Shown here piece by piece: positions 46,253 through 57,000 of a DNA stretch of 64,000 bases (position 1 is its first letter; each line of letters starts with the position of its first letter). The stretch is from Maylandia zebra (lineage: Eukaryota > Chordata > Actinopteri > Cichliformes > Cichlidae): the NCBI RefSeq assembly GCF_041146795.1, contig NC_135185.1, positions 12,249,529-12,313,528 on the forward strand, read 5' to 3'. The position numbers and the translations under genes are program-made. The notes under the pieces were generated by a model. It was not told the DNA's origin and made no database searches. It worked only from the letters and a program-made list of their open reading frames with translations.

Positions 46253-47197
46253 ATGTCTGTTGAGAGAGAGATGACCTTACCCATCACACCAAGGGTAATA
46301 GCGCTTGGTAAGTAAATACTTTCAATCCTCTTGTAATATTTTTGTAAAAAATCTATGTAATTATTGTGGTATTTGTACCCACAACAACTTACTTAACAGG
46401 GGTTTGTCTGTTTTATATTGTATAAAAATAGAATACACACAGTTTGCTGCTGTTTCTCTTATTTATTATACACAATGACCAACAGGAAAAAACAGCCTAA
46501 CATTTCAGCACAGGCCAAAATGCCAAAACATTAGGCAGTTTTTTCCTGTAATTGATCATAATTTTCATTACATAATAAATAATAAGAGAAATAGCAGCAA
46601 ACTGTGTGGATTCTATTTTTGTACAGTGTGAGGCCTGCTATCCACCATTCTTGTGGAAACCTTATTTGTAACGGTGAGCACATTGTCTTATTGGACTCTT
46701 GTCTGTTTTTAGGGAATAATTTCATGTCTGCAAGCCGCTGGATGATCAGTTTGGAGGGCAAGGTATTTTATGAGCCTGAGCAGATGCATGACTTTGCCAG
46801 CACCCTTGCTGTCTTCTTTGCGTCATACTACGTTTTCAACCTTGAGTATCAGGAGTCAGCGTCCATCACACAGGAGATGATACAGAGGTAAATACTTTAC
46901 ACCATTAAAGCTTACACCATTTAAGAATGAAATATATGTGATAGCTTGACTACAGTTGCAGAAACATATAGGTGATTGCTGTAATGTATGTTTTAATTTT
47001 GAAATTAAAGCAGCCTTTTTTCCGTTAAAAGGTTCTTTGTGAGGATCAATCCAGACATGGGAACAAAATGCCCTGCAAAACTTGGTACAAGCTGCAAGAC
47101 AGATCGTGTCGTAAAGAGGAAGGTTACAAGCATCAGCTCTCGGATCACCACCTTCCTCCAGCGGCTCTCTGAGTTTGAATGGAGGACTTCCAACTAG
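46253..47197 (+). CDS. SAMD3-like C-terminal protein, 3 coding exons, inside the CACTA-like element
   Basis: Exons 46253-46307, 46713-46887 and 47032-47197 have good GT/AG junctions and join in frame to 396 nt, 131 residues. The protein runs MSVEREMTLPITPRVIALG, then SASRWMISLEGKVFYEPEQM, FASTLAVFFASYYVFNLEYQ, ITQEMIQRFFVRINPDMGTK and RITTFLQRLSEFEWRTSN. This matches my memory of the C-terminal domain of the many 'sterile alpha motif domain-containing protein 3-like' proteins of teleosts (TPR.I.LG...W.ISIEG...FFASYYVFNLQY...FIQR.F..INP..GTK...L..FEW). The SAM domain itself is absent, so this is a short derivative with its own ATG. All three exons are open and the two introns sit at codon phases 1 and 2, implying a spliced gene rather than a processed copy. 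Function unknown. Confidence 0.65.
46417..46626. repeat. About 210-bp foldback (palindromic) insert in SAMD3-like intron 1
   Basis: Left ttgtataaaaatagaat then cacacagtttgctgct and tctcttatttattat pairs with right attctatttttgtaca, agcagcaaactgtgtg and ataataagaga. The pairing continues inwards to caggaaaaaac / gttttttcctg. Almost the whole segment folds on itself, like a foldback MITE. It lies wholly within the intron 46308-46712. Confidence 0.85.
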
Positions 47198-48068
47198 GTA
47201 AGAATACAGAGATGATAATATCTTTTACATAGCTGATAATTATATACATACTATACACTCATCCATACAACAGTATGAATGATCTCAGACAGATGTGAAC
47301 AAGTGAATAACCTGAGCAAACATGAATATTGATGATGTGTCTTTGACAGGTGGTGATAAAGACTACGCTGAACCCGACCATCCTGGTAACGGAAATCTAA
47401 ATCCCATGTCACATTCTATTTCCTGGGACCCACTGATAATTATTACATTTTGTAAATGATTTTTGTTTTACAATTGTAATAGTTTATTTAATGTTCATGC
47501 TGGTGGGTTTGACCTGTTTTTAGTGGAATGAAAAACTGTTTTCCTTAAAAAAATCAGACACAGAAAGGTGAAGGACTGTGTAGTTTTCATGTACGCTTCT
47601 ATTTATTTTGGTTATTGACATTGTTTTTATTCAGTTGAAAAATGTTTTTCTTGTTAAAAAAAATATCAACAATAAATGTTGGTTTAATTCACTATTCTGA
47701 GACTACTTTATTGAATTATATTGTTTTTGTAAATGTTCTTATATTGAATATGAATGTTAACATTATTTTTATTTGCTGTAAAACACAATTACAGTCTAAA
47801 CAAATTATACTGTACACAATTACAGTGTTATACCATAAACCACATTTGCAGTACAGTGATACTATAAAACTTAATCACGGTAAGTCTTTCTAACTGTAAA
47901 CCACGTTTACAGTAAAGCTGTTATACTGTAATATATGTTTACAGTAAAGTGGTTGAACTGTAAAACATCACAACAGTAAAGATACTGTAGATCAGTAATT
48001 ACAGTAACTTACTGGCAATAGTGTTGCCAGTAAGTTGCTGTAAAAATACAATAAAATGTCTAACAGTG

Positions 48069-48844
48069 TTGCAGAAACTCAAAGAAACCAGTCAGCACAC
48101 ATCTTCAAACTTAAGAGTAAATCAAATAAAACAAAATTTCAAAAAAGGCCTTGAAACTAATTATCCAAACTTTGTCCTACATAAAAGAGAAATTTTATTT
48201 TAAATAAAAAATGACAAATTTCACTATTTCCACATTTAATAGTATAAACCCAATAAGTTTTATGGTTTTTAGTGGAATAATAATTGTTTGTTTTTGTTGG
48301 CTTCTTAAATTGTATTTTAATGGTTTATTTTTGGCTTTTTGTACTTTGCCGTTGCTTGTCAGGCCATGACTGAGGTCTTTCTCAGCAGGAAGGCTGTTAA
48401 AGTGACAAAAGACAATTAAAAATCTGCTTACATTCTCTAAGGCCATCCAGTGTAATTGAATTTAAGATATTATCAGTCAGCTGAATGGGAGTTATCATTG
48501 CGTCTTCAACCAGAATGGGTCTTCAACACCTTCTAGACTCTAGAAGGTGTTGAAGACCCATTCTGAAATCTTAATGAATGATTCTTTCATATATTCTCCT
48601 TCCGTGAACGGCTTCCCATGCTTGACTATTTGCTAAATGGCCATAAAACTTGCATAGTTGAATTTGCAGACTTCATCCACTTCTTCAACTGATTTTTCCT
48701 CAGATCAGCCTTCCGCTTCAGTTCTTCAGCTTTATTTCTCTCCCTCCGGGTATTGTTCTGCAAAGGCTGTGTTTTTATTTTGGAAATGTCTTGCGACATT
48801 TGACATTTTATTGTTAGCCAATCTCTCTACACAAATTAGGCATA
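48069..48844. other. Spacer with a perfect palindrome
   Basis: No gene was recognised. The only notable structure is the palindrome at 48511-48565 (separate entry). Confidence 0.5.
48511..48565. repeat. Perfect 27-bp-arm palindrome with 1-nt centre
   Basis: The arm cagaatgggtcttcaacacc + ttctaga (48511-48537) is matched without error by its reverse complement (48539-48565) around a single C. No transposon ends are evident. Confidence 0.97.
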
Positions 48845-49440
48845 CTGGTGGGCCACTCTGATCAGAAGTAAATGCAAATGCTCAGGATTTTCTACGAGTC
48901 TGTGGCCAGTGCAATCCTCTACACTATTGCATGCTGGGGGAGCAGGCTGAGGGTCGCTGATGCTGACAGACTCAATAAATTGATCTGTAAGGCCAGTAAT
49001 GTTGTGGGGATGGAGCTGGACTCCCTTAAGGTGGTGTCGGAGAGGCAGATGTTGTCCAAAAATAAAGACAATGTTGGATAATACCTCCCACCCACTCCAT
49101 GACATGCTGGTCAGTCACAGGAGCACGTTCAGTGAGAGACTTGAGTATCAAAAAGCACCACTGAACGCCACAGGAAATCATTCCTGCCTGTGGCCATTTC
49201 CCTGTACAACTCATCCACTTAAGACACTGTATACTGCAATAGCTACACCCTTTTTGCACACGCTCTTCTTCTTATTCAGCTATTTATCAATAAGTGACTT
49301 ATATCTATATAAGTCATGTATATATTGTATATATTGTGTCTATTTCTTACTTAGTGTATTGTCTTTCTTTGTTACTGTTTATACTGGAGCACTGTAACCA
49401 AAATAATTTCCCCTAGGGATTGATGATTCTGAAATGAATC
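48845..49440 (+). mobile_element. Rex1/Babar-like LINE, 3' fragment
   Basis: The plus-strand frame 48872-49081 reads MQMLRIFYESVASAILYTIA then CWGS and DRLNKLICKASNVVGMELDS, the C-terminus of fish Rex1-type ORF2. The following DNA in other frames continues with the FS.RL and FLP...LYN-like end, and a 3' end 'aataatttcccctagggattgatga' ends near 49440. It is a 5'-truncated, decayed copy, similar to but in the opposite orientation from the one in syf2 intron 5. Confidence 0.85.
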
Positions 49441-49562
49441 TGCCCGAGCATCATTAAATGTTTCATTTTCTTCAGATATTTTTCTTTCCTGACATTTCTC
49501 CATACTTGGCCTCCCTGGGGTTGAAAGTCTTGATATGCTTATTTTGAGCAACAAAAAAATAA

Positions 49563-49710
49563 ATAGTCAAAGGAGCTTCAGAACTGAAGAAGCATCTCGG
49601 ATGAGAGGTGAAACATCTTCAAGCAACTTAAAGAAGTCCACACGCTTTTCTTTGCAAGCTCCTTTGACTACGATGACCTGGATGAATGAGAACCTTCACA
49701 GACAAAAAAA
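49563..49710 (+). repeat. Teleost dispersed repeat (element family not resolved)
   Basis: Contains gaagaagcatctcggatgag, then aggtgaaacatcttcaagca and actacgatgacctggatgaa. I recognise this block as very frequent in fish genomes, usually next to retroelement 3' ends. Its flanks tcaaaggagctt and aagctcctttga are an inverted pair about 100 bp apart, which could allow a hairpin. Confidence 0.6.
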
Positions 49711-51779
49711 TAAATAAATAAAAAAATTAGAACTACAATTTAAAAAAACGTTTTAAAAAAAAGAACTGACACAAATAAAATACACTTCAAATAAATTCTG
49801 ATAATTTATTTTCCCAAGGAGCTGCATGTGACCCCTGTTCTAGAGGTCAGGAGGTTGTTATCACTGGCAGGAATCATTTACCGTATGCTTGACACCTCTA
49901 CTGTCTGTTTCCTATGCAAATAATTTCACAACCTTACAGCTTCATTAACGACCCAGTCAACCTCCCTGCTCTCTCATAAAAGCCCAAGTGAAATGTGATG
50001 TTTATTTATGTTATAAATACAGGATTTTCCTCTATCATGAGATGGAGGACTAGAAGATGAGTCTGGTAACAATTGTAGGTTAAAACGATGCCTTTCATAT
50101 GCTGCCTTTTTTGGAATACATAAGGATGAAAGTTTACCCAAAATGCACTTTTTAAAGTTCTCTCCATTGTATTATCAGAAAACAGCTCAAACACCCAGAG
50201 TACCAAGATTTGTTCCTGTTCCTCTGTGTCACAGACATTTAACTGGTGGAGGTTTTCTATTCAAACTGTGATATATTCCCTGATGTTGATGCTGAGTGTT
50301 GGAATCATTGCTTGGACTGTGATGCAGAGTAAAATGAATTTGGTAAATTGACTGGTACTTATACTATGCCTTTCTACTCAACTTGAGCACTCAAAGCGTT
50401 TTTTATTCCAATATGTTATGATCCCTGAGTGGTGGACACAGTTTTATTTATGGTTCCTTTCTGAGGAGGACTCATGTTTGTGTTTTTTACAGAACTGTGA
50501 ACCGAACCTTAACAATACTTTTGTTTAATTATTCCTCCCTGAGGGAATCTCTACAGTCTGTCATTTATGTCTTATATTTTATGTTATCTTTTTGTTTGGA
50601 TTTTCTGTGTGTCTACGTTCAAATTAGTATTTAGAGTTCTATTCATGGGGTTATTGTTTACAAGTCTTGTTTATTTTGTGATGCTTTCTGTCTTTATGGT
50701 TCATTTTCTAGCGTTGCGGTTTTGGTATACACACATTACTTTTAGTTACCATCCCTACATCAGTCTCTGCTCTGTTTGTCTTTCACTTTGCTTCTGTGTG
50801 ATTCTGTCTTCCCCTGTGTTTTGTTGTGTCTTAATTCCTGTTTTATTTCAGTAGCTGTTGGTCTCCTGTAACTTGTCTGGTTTTACTTCCTCGGCTTGTT
50901 GTCTTCATTGTTTTCAGCTATCTTTAATTACACTCCTAGTTCTATTTCAGTCATTACTTCTTGTATGTGTATATCACCTGAGCATTTCTGCACCCTTTGT
51001 TGTGTTATCCATTTAATTGTGTGTCTTGGGTTTCCTGAGCTTGAGCTCCATGTGATTTCTGAATATGTGTATTCCTTGGCATTGCTACTTGTGTAATTTT
51101 GGATTTGTCCTTATCAGCATGAAATACGTGCCTCTCTTGACTGCTCTCTTTTGCGTCCTGCTCTTGTCTTCTCAAAATTGCCAGCTGACTATGGTATAAA
51201 AGGAAATTAAATGTAGGCTATTTTTCAGCTTTGAACACTTAATTTGGATATTTCCCATGCTTATTAAATTACTCAAATACTAAAAAGTAATTTAAACTGT
51301 TGTCCCATCCCGATGTACTTTGATACATACTATTAATATGTGTGGTATGAAGATCACCTTTTGTACAGCATCATTAAACGCATTAAATTTATAAAAGGTG
51401 AGACAGCATTTATTTAATTGTTATAGCTATGAAAGTGTTATGCTTTGCAATTTATTTATTAATTTATTTTTGGTTCAAAATCGGAGCAGTTGTATTTGCA
51501 TAGATGTGGTATAGAAACTTTTTTCTCCTGTAAAAAAAAATGACCCCATAAGTCTCAAATTTTTTACATACTAACAAAAACTTTTTCAGACTAAACTTTG
51601 AGAACCTTTAATAAAATCTGAAATTTTATATCGCTATACCTACAAACTATCTATCTATCTTGTAAGCCTGCAGGCTTATAATTTGTATTTGATTAGGGCT
51701 TAAAAGGGAGAAACTAACGACTGTACCGTCATTGGGAGAAAGTGAAGTCGTGAATGCATTTCAAATGCAAATAAAGGAA
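49711..51779. other. Gene-free stretch upstream of mgst3
   Basis: No gene was recognised. 50380-50420 resembles a fish repeat tail (tgagcactcaaagcgttt). 50560-51120 is T-rich, giving hydrophobic frames of 66-95 codons; it may be an eroded retroelement untranslated region but I could not place it. Confidence 0.4.
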
Positions 51780-51861
51780 GTCTCGGGCGATCTCGCGAAA
51801 TTTTATGTAACGTCTACTTAGCAGTACTGTTTACTTTGTCGCTTCCTCCTCTTTCCTGCGT

Positions 51862-51869
51862 TATAAAAG
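51862..51869 (+). promoter_or_regulatory. TATA box of mgst3
   Basis: TATAAAAG lies 51 bp before the mgst3 ATG, with GC-rich DNA on both sides, predicting a start near 51893 and a 5' untranslated region of only about 25-30 nt. Further up at 51787-51798 is gatctcgcgaaa, close to the TCTCGCGA promoter motif. The TATA call is from sequence; use is inferred. Confidence 0.7.
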
Positions 51870-51919
51870 CGGAGCGTGCGCACACCTCGCTGTTCACCTG
51901 ATTTGATCGCAGGCTGAAA

Positions 51920-54685
51920 ATGGACCCGCTCACCGTGCTGCCATCCAACTTCGGATATGTTATCCTCACGTACCTGTACAGCTGGATCATGCTGGGGTAT
52001 TTGGCAGTTAAGGTTGGGGGAGCCAGAAAGAAGTACAACGTGAAAGTAAGTGAAAAACGAACACTGCACGCTCTGAAGTGATTTTTATTTGCATCTCGGG
52101 CTTATTTCACGCTGTTTATTCTGCAGTATCCCACCATGTACAGCGACAAGGAGCAAGTCTTTAACTGCATCCAGAGGGCGCATCAGAACACCCTGGAAGT
52201 GTACCCTCAGTGGCTGGTTTTCCAGACCATCGCAGCTCTTGTTTACCCGGTAAATTTGATCATATACACTTAAATCAGTCTTCACTACTAAGTTTTTTGT
52301 TTTATGCATTTATTGTGTTAGTGCAGTGGGTCAGGGGCCGAGCAGGAACACGCCCGCGTGAACTTTGGCATGATTTTTCCAGATAACAGTCTAGTTCAAA
52401 CGTTAGTGTCAGAGTGAATAAGCAGATTTTCCTCGATCACAGGGGTGTGTCCACGACTTTTTTTTCTCTGTGGTGGATTGGGGGTGCACAGTAAAACAGA
52501 AGTTATGGTCATAAATAAACAGAGTTTATAAAATATAAATCTAATAATGTTAATTAGGTTAAAAATCTGGGATATCTCACTACAGATCACATAAGAACGG
52601 TTTACGATATATAGATAGCATGCAAATATCCTGTTAGGCAGGTTTGATGTATGTGCAGAGAGCGGGAAGATCCTTAGAGGAAAGTAAGTTTACAGAAAGT
52701 TTAAGTGGTCGATAATGAGATGTCAGTGAGGAAGTGAAATGTTTGTAGCTGCTGAAGTGAGCACAATTAAAGATGTCAGAAGAATTGTATTTGCAGGCTC
52801 AGTGCTTTTGAAAAACAGATTATTGTAGCAGATTACTAAATATAAAAAATTCAGTGCACATATCAGACTCATCTGTGGAGTGGAGACTCTGGTGGAGCAC
52901 TCTCTGTCTCTTTTTTTTCTTTTTAGAAAAAAATCTGTGCATATGCTTGGTTTGTTACTTTATTTGATAACTGTTTGTTAGTAATGATCCAGGCCAAAGA
53001 CCAGCGGTTACTCAAAGACCTCACTGAACCTGTTAGAGCCCCTGATACCTGTGAGAGTGCATGACAAAGAAAGAGAGACAAGAAGGCATTTAGACACTTA
53101 TGACAGTAGGGGGAGTGTTTGAATAGAGGTAAATGATCTCAAATAAATAAATAGACGTGATCTTTATGTATGTTCATGGACACAAATCACCATATATTTA
53201 TATGATGGTTTTCCAGACGAAGCGGTGAAATGTTGAAATACCTCATGAAAGGGCTTCAGCACATGTAGCGATTGTTATTTTAACCAAAATTGCAATCTTT
53301 TTCTGACCTTGACCTGGTAGTTTTTAATGCCTTAACAAACCCAATGAAGGCATTTTTAATTAATAATATAAAAAAGGGCAGCACAGTGGCATGGTGGTTA
53401 GCACTGTTGCCTTATAGCAAGAAGGTCTTTTTGTGTGGAGTTTGCGTGGTCTCCCCGTGTTTCCCCGGGGCCTCCGACTTCCTCCCACAGTCCAAAGACA
53501 TGTACTTAGTGGGGTACGGTAAATAGGTGATTCTAAATTGCCCATGTGAATGTGAGTGCATATGGTTGTCTGTCCCTCTGTGATAGACTGGCACGGTGTA
53601 CCCTGTCTCTCACCCTGTGACCCTGATAAGGATAAACAGAAGAGAAAGGATGGGATATAAAAATAAAATGATATGAATGCAATGTGTGAATCTGTGGTGT
53701 GTAGGACCCAAACTGGATAATTATCGATTCGTTAATGTGTACTTGTGTTTAATATTCCAGGTAGAAGTAATTGTACTTTATATTCTGCTGGATGGTCATA
53801 TCTTTAATAATTCATTATATTTTTAGGATATTGCTTTATAATGTGCTGAAAGTAGCACAACAGGAATATTTAAATAAAATAAAAGTAGTTTAAATCTATA
53901 TTTAAGTTGAATTCATGAGTAATGTAATGATTCTGTGTGTACTTTATATCAGCGGCTTTGGTGAGGGGCAGCTGTGCCCTCATCTGGAAACTCTCCTGAC
54001 TTCCTCCATTCTTTCTAACTCTTATTTGTGTGCGCTTCTAACCAGCTGTCAGCATCTGTCTTGGGGGTTATTTGGGTGACCAGCAGGTTTTCCTATGCCT
54101 GGGGCTACTACACAGGAGGTAAGACTGAAATTAAGTGAATGGAGTCATGATACGTAAAATTTATACACTCACGTTAATATTTTATTAATAAATACAGAGT
54201 TATGTTAGTATTAACCCCTAATCAATACCACAATCAGTAATGTCTACATTGGGTTGGTGTCTACAATTATGCCATGTCATAATATGCATGATATGGCAGT
54301 TAGACAGATGTTCAGAGCTGAAGTCCAGGTGCTGCAAGAGTTACAGCCCTGTGATAGTCTGAGCAGTTTTATTGCTCAGTATCTACGTTGTTTAATCATT
54401 TACATTTGATAACATATGGGTGAAAAGTTACTAAGCTAAGAAGTCAATGATCTGCATTATTAATGGAAGCAAAACATTTAAATGATCATGTGTTCAGAAC
54501 TTCAGAGAAGACAGAAAAGTTTAGCCTCGTTTTCTTCGTATAATCCTGATTTGATCAATGTTTACTTTGTCCTTTTTATTGCAGATCCTGCCAAGAGGAT
54601 GAACGGTGCTTACGGCTACATTGGCTATTTCGGAGTCATCATTCTCTCCATATCTGTTGCCCTGCAGCTGCTCGGCTTCCTCTAA
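51920..54685 (+). CDS. mgst3: Microsomal glutathione S-transferase 3, 4 exons
   Basis: MGST3 belongs to the MAPEG membrane enzymes, conjugating glutathione to leukotriene A4 and reducing lipid hydroperoxides in the endoplasmic reticulum and mitochondrial outer membrane. Exons 51920-52045, 52127-52249, 54046-54118 and 54585-54685 join in frame to 423 nt, 140 residues. Start [20 protein letters not shown], with TM1 through about residue 30; [20 protein letters not shown]; the MAPEG signature [18 protein letters not shown]2 [15 protein letters not shown]3 [20 protein letters not shown] then [19 protein letters not shown]4 [17 protein letters not shown]. Compared with human (152 residues) it stops right after TM4 and lacks the Gly/Cys-rich tail. 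In human the gene is on 1q, not beside the RH genes. Looks intact. Confidence 0.96.
52250..54045 (+). other. mgst3 intron 2
   Basis: 1.8-kb intron with one SINE-like repeat (next entry). No other feature was recognised. Confidence 0.6.
53375..53650 (+). repeat. SINE-like teleost interspersed repeat in mgst3 intron 2
   Basis: Begins gggcagcacagtggcatggt then ggttagcactgttgcc and agcaagaaggtc, a tRNA-like head with a TGGTTAGCAC A-box-like motif. It continues with tgtgtggagtttgcgtggtc, ctcccacagtccaaagacat, attctaaattgccc and ends with gataaggataaacagaag. I recognise this family as extremely common in percomorph fish. It carries no coding sequence; short frames on both strands are shadows. Confidence 0.8.
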
Positions 54686-54880
54686 GATGACTGTCATCTT
54701 GTGTTTGCCCATCTTACTGAAGAATCTGCTCGTGTATAGTGAACAATATTGCATCTTAACAAAACTATGCTATAAACTGTCTATATACGACTTAAAACCT
54801 TTTTTATGAACCACTAACCTGATATTCTGATATTTCTGTGACTATATACTCCATGTAATCAAAATTCTACAATAGTCATC

Positions 54881-54886
54881 AATAAA
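54881..54886 (+). terminator. mgst3 poly(A) signal
   Basis: AATAAA 195 bp after the mgst3 stop codon, followed within 25 bp by a TG-rich stretch (tgctgtctgatggtg). Confidence 0.8.
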
Positions 54887-55496
54887 GTAAATGCTGTCTG
54901 ATGGTGCAGCCTTAAATGGATTCTGCGTGCACTCAGGTAGTACAGATTATGGTCACTGAGAGTGTCAGAGGCAGCAGGGCTAAAGAGCGTGTCATGTGAC
55001 TCACACATGAGGTATCAGGCGCAAATCCCCCATCTGTTCGAGCCCATAGTCAGTGGCTTCTAGATGATCTACATCCTGAGAAACAAGTCCACCAAGGTCA
55101 GCCCAAGATAATAAAGTCCTTTTTTTATAACTACTGTACAATAGAATTACCACAGAAAATGTTTTTTTTTAATTGACAGGGAATAAGTCCAGGTGATGAG
55201 CTGGTGGGGTGTTTTCTTTCATTTTGCACACTAAAAGCTAAATAAAACTTCTTCTTTTTTTTTTGTCTATGTTAAAATGTTACAGCCCATATAGTTGTAC
55301 AGAGGGGTTCCTTTGATGTATAAAAACTGAGATGTATTATTGGAAGTTAAGACATCTCATCTCTTTGCCATAGTTTAACAAAATGTAAGATACTTTGTTC
55401 AACAGACAGGAGCAGAGAAACCAAAATGTTATATTCTCATATGACGACGTGAGGTTTCAGGAGGTTAATTTGGGAATGAAAGAAGACAAAGGATGA

Positions 55497-55640
55497 AAGA
55501 AATAAGATGTACTTCATTTATCCCAAAAACTGAGAAACTAGTGTGTTACAGTCACCAAAACACGAAATAATTGTCTCTCAATAACACAAATTTAACCAGC
55601 TCAGAAAGATTATGCCCCCGCCCGCCCCCACACACACACA
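55497..55640 (-). mobile_element. Possible LINE 3'-end fragment (Rex1-type)
   Basis: agatgtacttcatttatccc followed by gtgttacagtcacc on the plus strand reads, reversed, like the non-coding 3' end of Rex1-type LINEs (gggataaatgaagtacatct). No coding part is left, so confidence is low. Confidence 0.35.
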
Positions 55641-55756
55641 CAACAATAACAAAATAAGGAGCTCAGTTAAATAAAGATAAAAGAAGTGAAGAGTTCAATA
55701 AACCCAAATCAAAATATCATACAACAAGGAGATTAATGAGTAAAATATATAAGGTC

Positions 55757-55867
55757 ATGCTATATATGATTCCAATGGTTTATATGAATAAGATGTACTT
55801 TATTCCAATAATAAATAAAGTACATCTATATATGATTCCAGTGTTTTATTGGAATCATATATAGCAT
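55757..55867. repeat. Nested double hairpin
   Basis: Outer arms atgctatatatgattccaa (55757-55775) and its exact reverse complement (55849-55867) enclose inner arms agatgtactttatt (55791-55804) and aataaagtacatct (55814-55827). A third copy of atatatgattcca follows the inner hairpin. Possibly a tiny foldback element. Confidence 0.9.
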
Positions 55868-56539
55868 CGCTGTGATTTTAAAAAGGATAGTCAGAGGAAT
55901 AAAGAGTGGGAGAGCTGTGTGACACAAGGAAAAAAGTAGGATTAACTGTTTTATTGGAATCCGGTAAAATAAGCCTAACGGGATATTGTTGTCTTTATTT
56001 GTTTTGTATGAACTCTGAATCTGAATTCTTTTGCAATTAATTGTTTAAATCATATAAAGAAATGTGGACAGAAATGTAAAGTATTTTATTGTATTAGAAT
56101 AAAGTGCCACAATTCTACTTATATGTCACATATATATATATATATATTGATTATTATCATATCATATCATTCCCTTATATTATAAATAGCATATAAGTGT
56201 GCCAAATGTGCGGCCCAGTAACAGGTCCTGGTCCTCCAGAGGATCCTGTTCAGCCCGCTCAATAGCTGTGCAAAGAGTGATGAACAGTGTTAAAATGCGC
56301 AGGTACTGTAGAGATGTGATGCCAACCTTATTTCAGAAACACTAGTGTCATTAATGAGTCATTAAATGGGAAACTGTGAATCCTTTTTATATTAATTGCA
56401 CTTATTTAGAAACCTACTATGCAATAATTTTACTGGTCAGGAGTAACTGGAATTAGAAAGGAGAGATGTTTACAAATTCACACTTTATCCGTTGCTCCTG
56501 AAGGCAACAACATCAACAGCGTCTTTGATCGAAAAGGGT

Positions 56540-57000
56540 GTGGGTTGACTGCGCATGTGCATGACGAACCTCTGTCGGAAGCAAAGTCGGGTTTGTCCAA
56601 AGGTTTTACACACCAAAAAGCGAGAATAAAAGGTAGGAATTCCTTTGAAAATGGCACGAGGAACGGGTAACACTGTCGGGATGTGTGTTTCTATCCGTTC
56701 CCACCGCTGTCGTTTGGCTCGTGGTATTTTTTCAGCAACTTCGTAGCGAGAAGAAACCTTCAAGGAAATGTTTGCTAGTACCAAAGCGATGAACAAAAGA
56801 AAGCGACAGCGCAGGGTTTTAATCAAACACACGAGCATTGTTTGAGTTTCTAAAACTTATACCTGCTATTATCATCCCTTTAGGGGCTTAATGGATATTG
56901 CATGTGGCGATTAAACGGGATAAATGTGGAGTTACAGTATTGTTGGTGTTTGTGCGCGAGCACGAGCCTACTGTACGGCGCCTGCGCACTGATGGATTTT
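56540..57000 (+). promoter_or_regulatory. Probable tmem50a promoter and 5' untranslated exon region
   Basis: Contains two NRF1-like sites, ctgcgcatgtgcat (56551-56564) and gcctgcgcactg (near 56980), and several CpGs in an otherwise AT-rich region. The first coding exon has an acceptor (tttttccag at 58041-58049) four bases before its ATG, so at least one non-coding exon must lie upstream, plausibly here. Exact exon ends were not found. Confidence 0.35.

Larger units (their letters stand above)
44505..48068 (+). mobile_element. CACTA (EnSpm)-like transposon, 3564 bp, carrying a SAMD3-like gene
   Basis: The left end is CACTGTTAACC and the right end, reversed, is CACTGTTAGAC; both continue into TGTATTT(C/T)T(C/-)ACAG and into subterminal arrays of ACTGTAA/TTACAGT (44580-44660 and 47800-48060), as in fish CACTA elements. 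A TT dinucleotide lies on both sides (44503-44504 and 48069-48070), a possible 2-bp target duplication. No CACTA transposase was recognised. Instead the interior holds a spliced three-exon SAMD3-like frame, a 560-bp-period internal duplication and a foldback insert. The boundary call rests on end similarity and needs copies elsewhere for proof. Confidence 0.6.

Noticed and set aside
50567-51096. Hydrophobic 95- and 66-codon frames that look like membrane proteins
   Set aside because: The DNA is T-rich, which alone yields Phe/Leu/Val/Cys-rich translations; no start context or exon structure.
56485-56838. 117-codon minus-strand frame starting MLVCLIKTLRCRFLL
   Set aside because: It overlaps the probable tmem50a promoter, shows no domain and has no downstream poly(A) or exon support. 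A divergent transcript is possible but unsupported.
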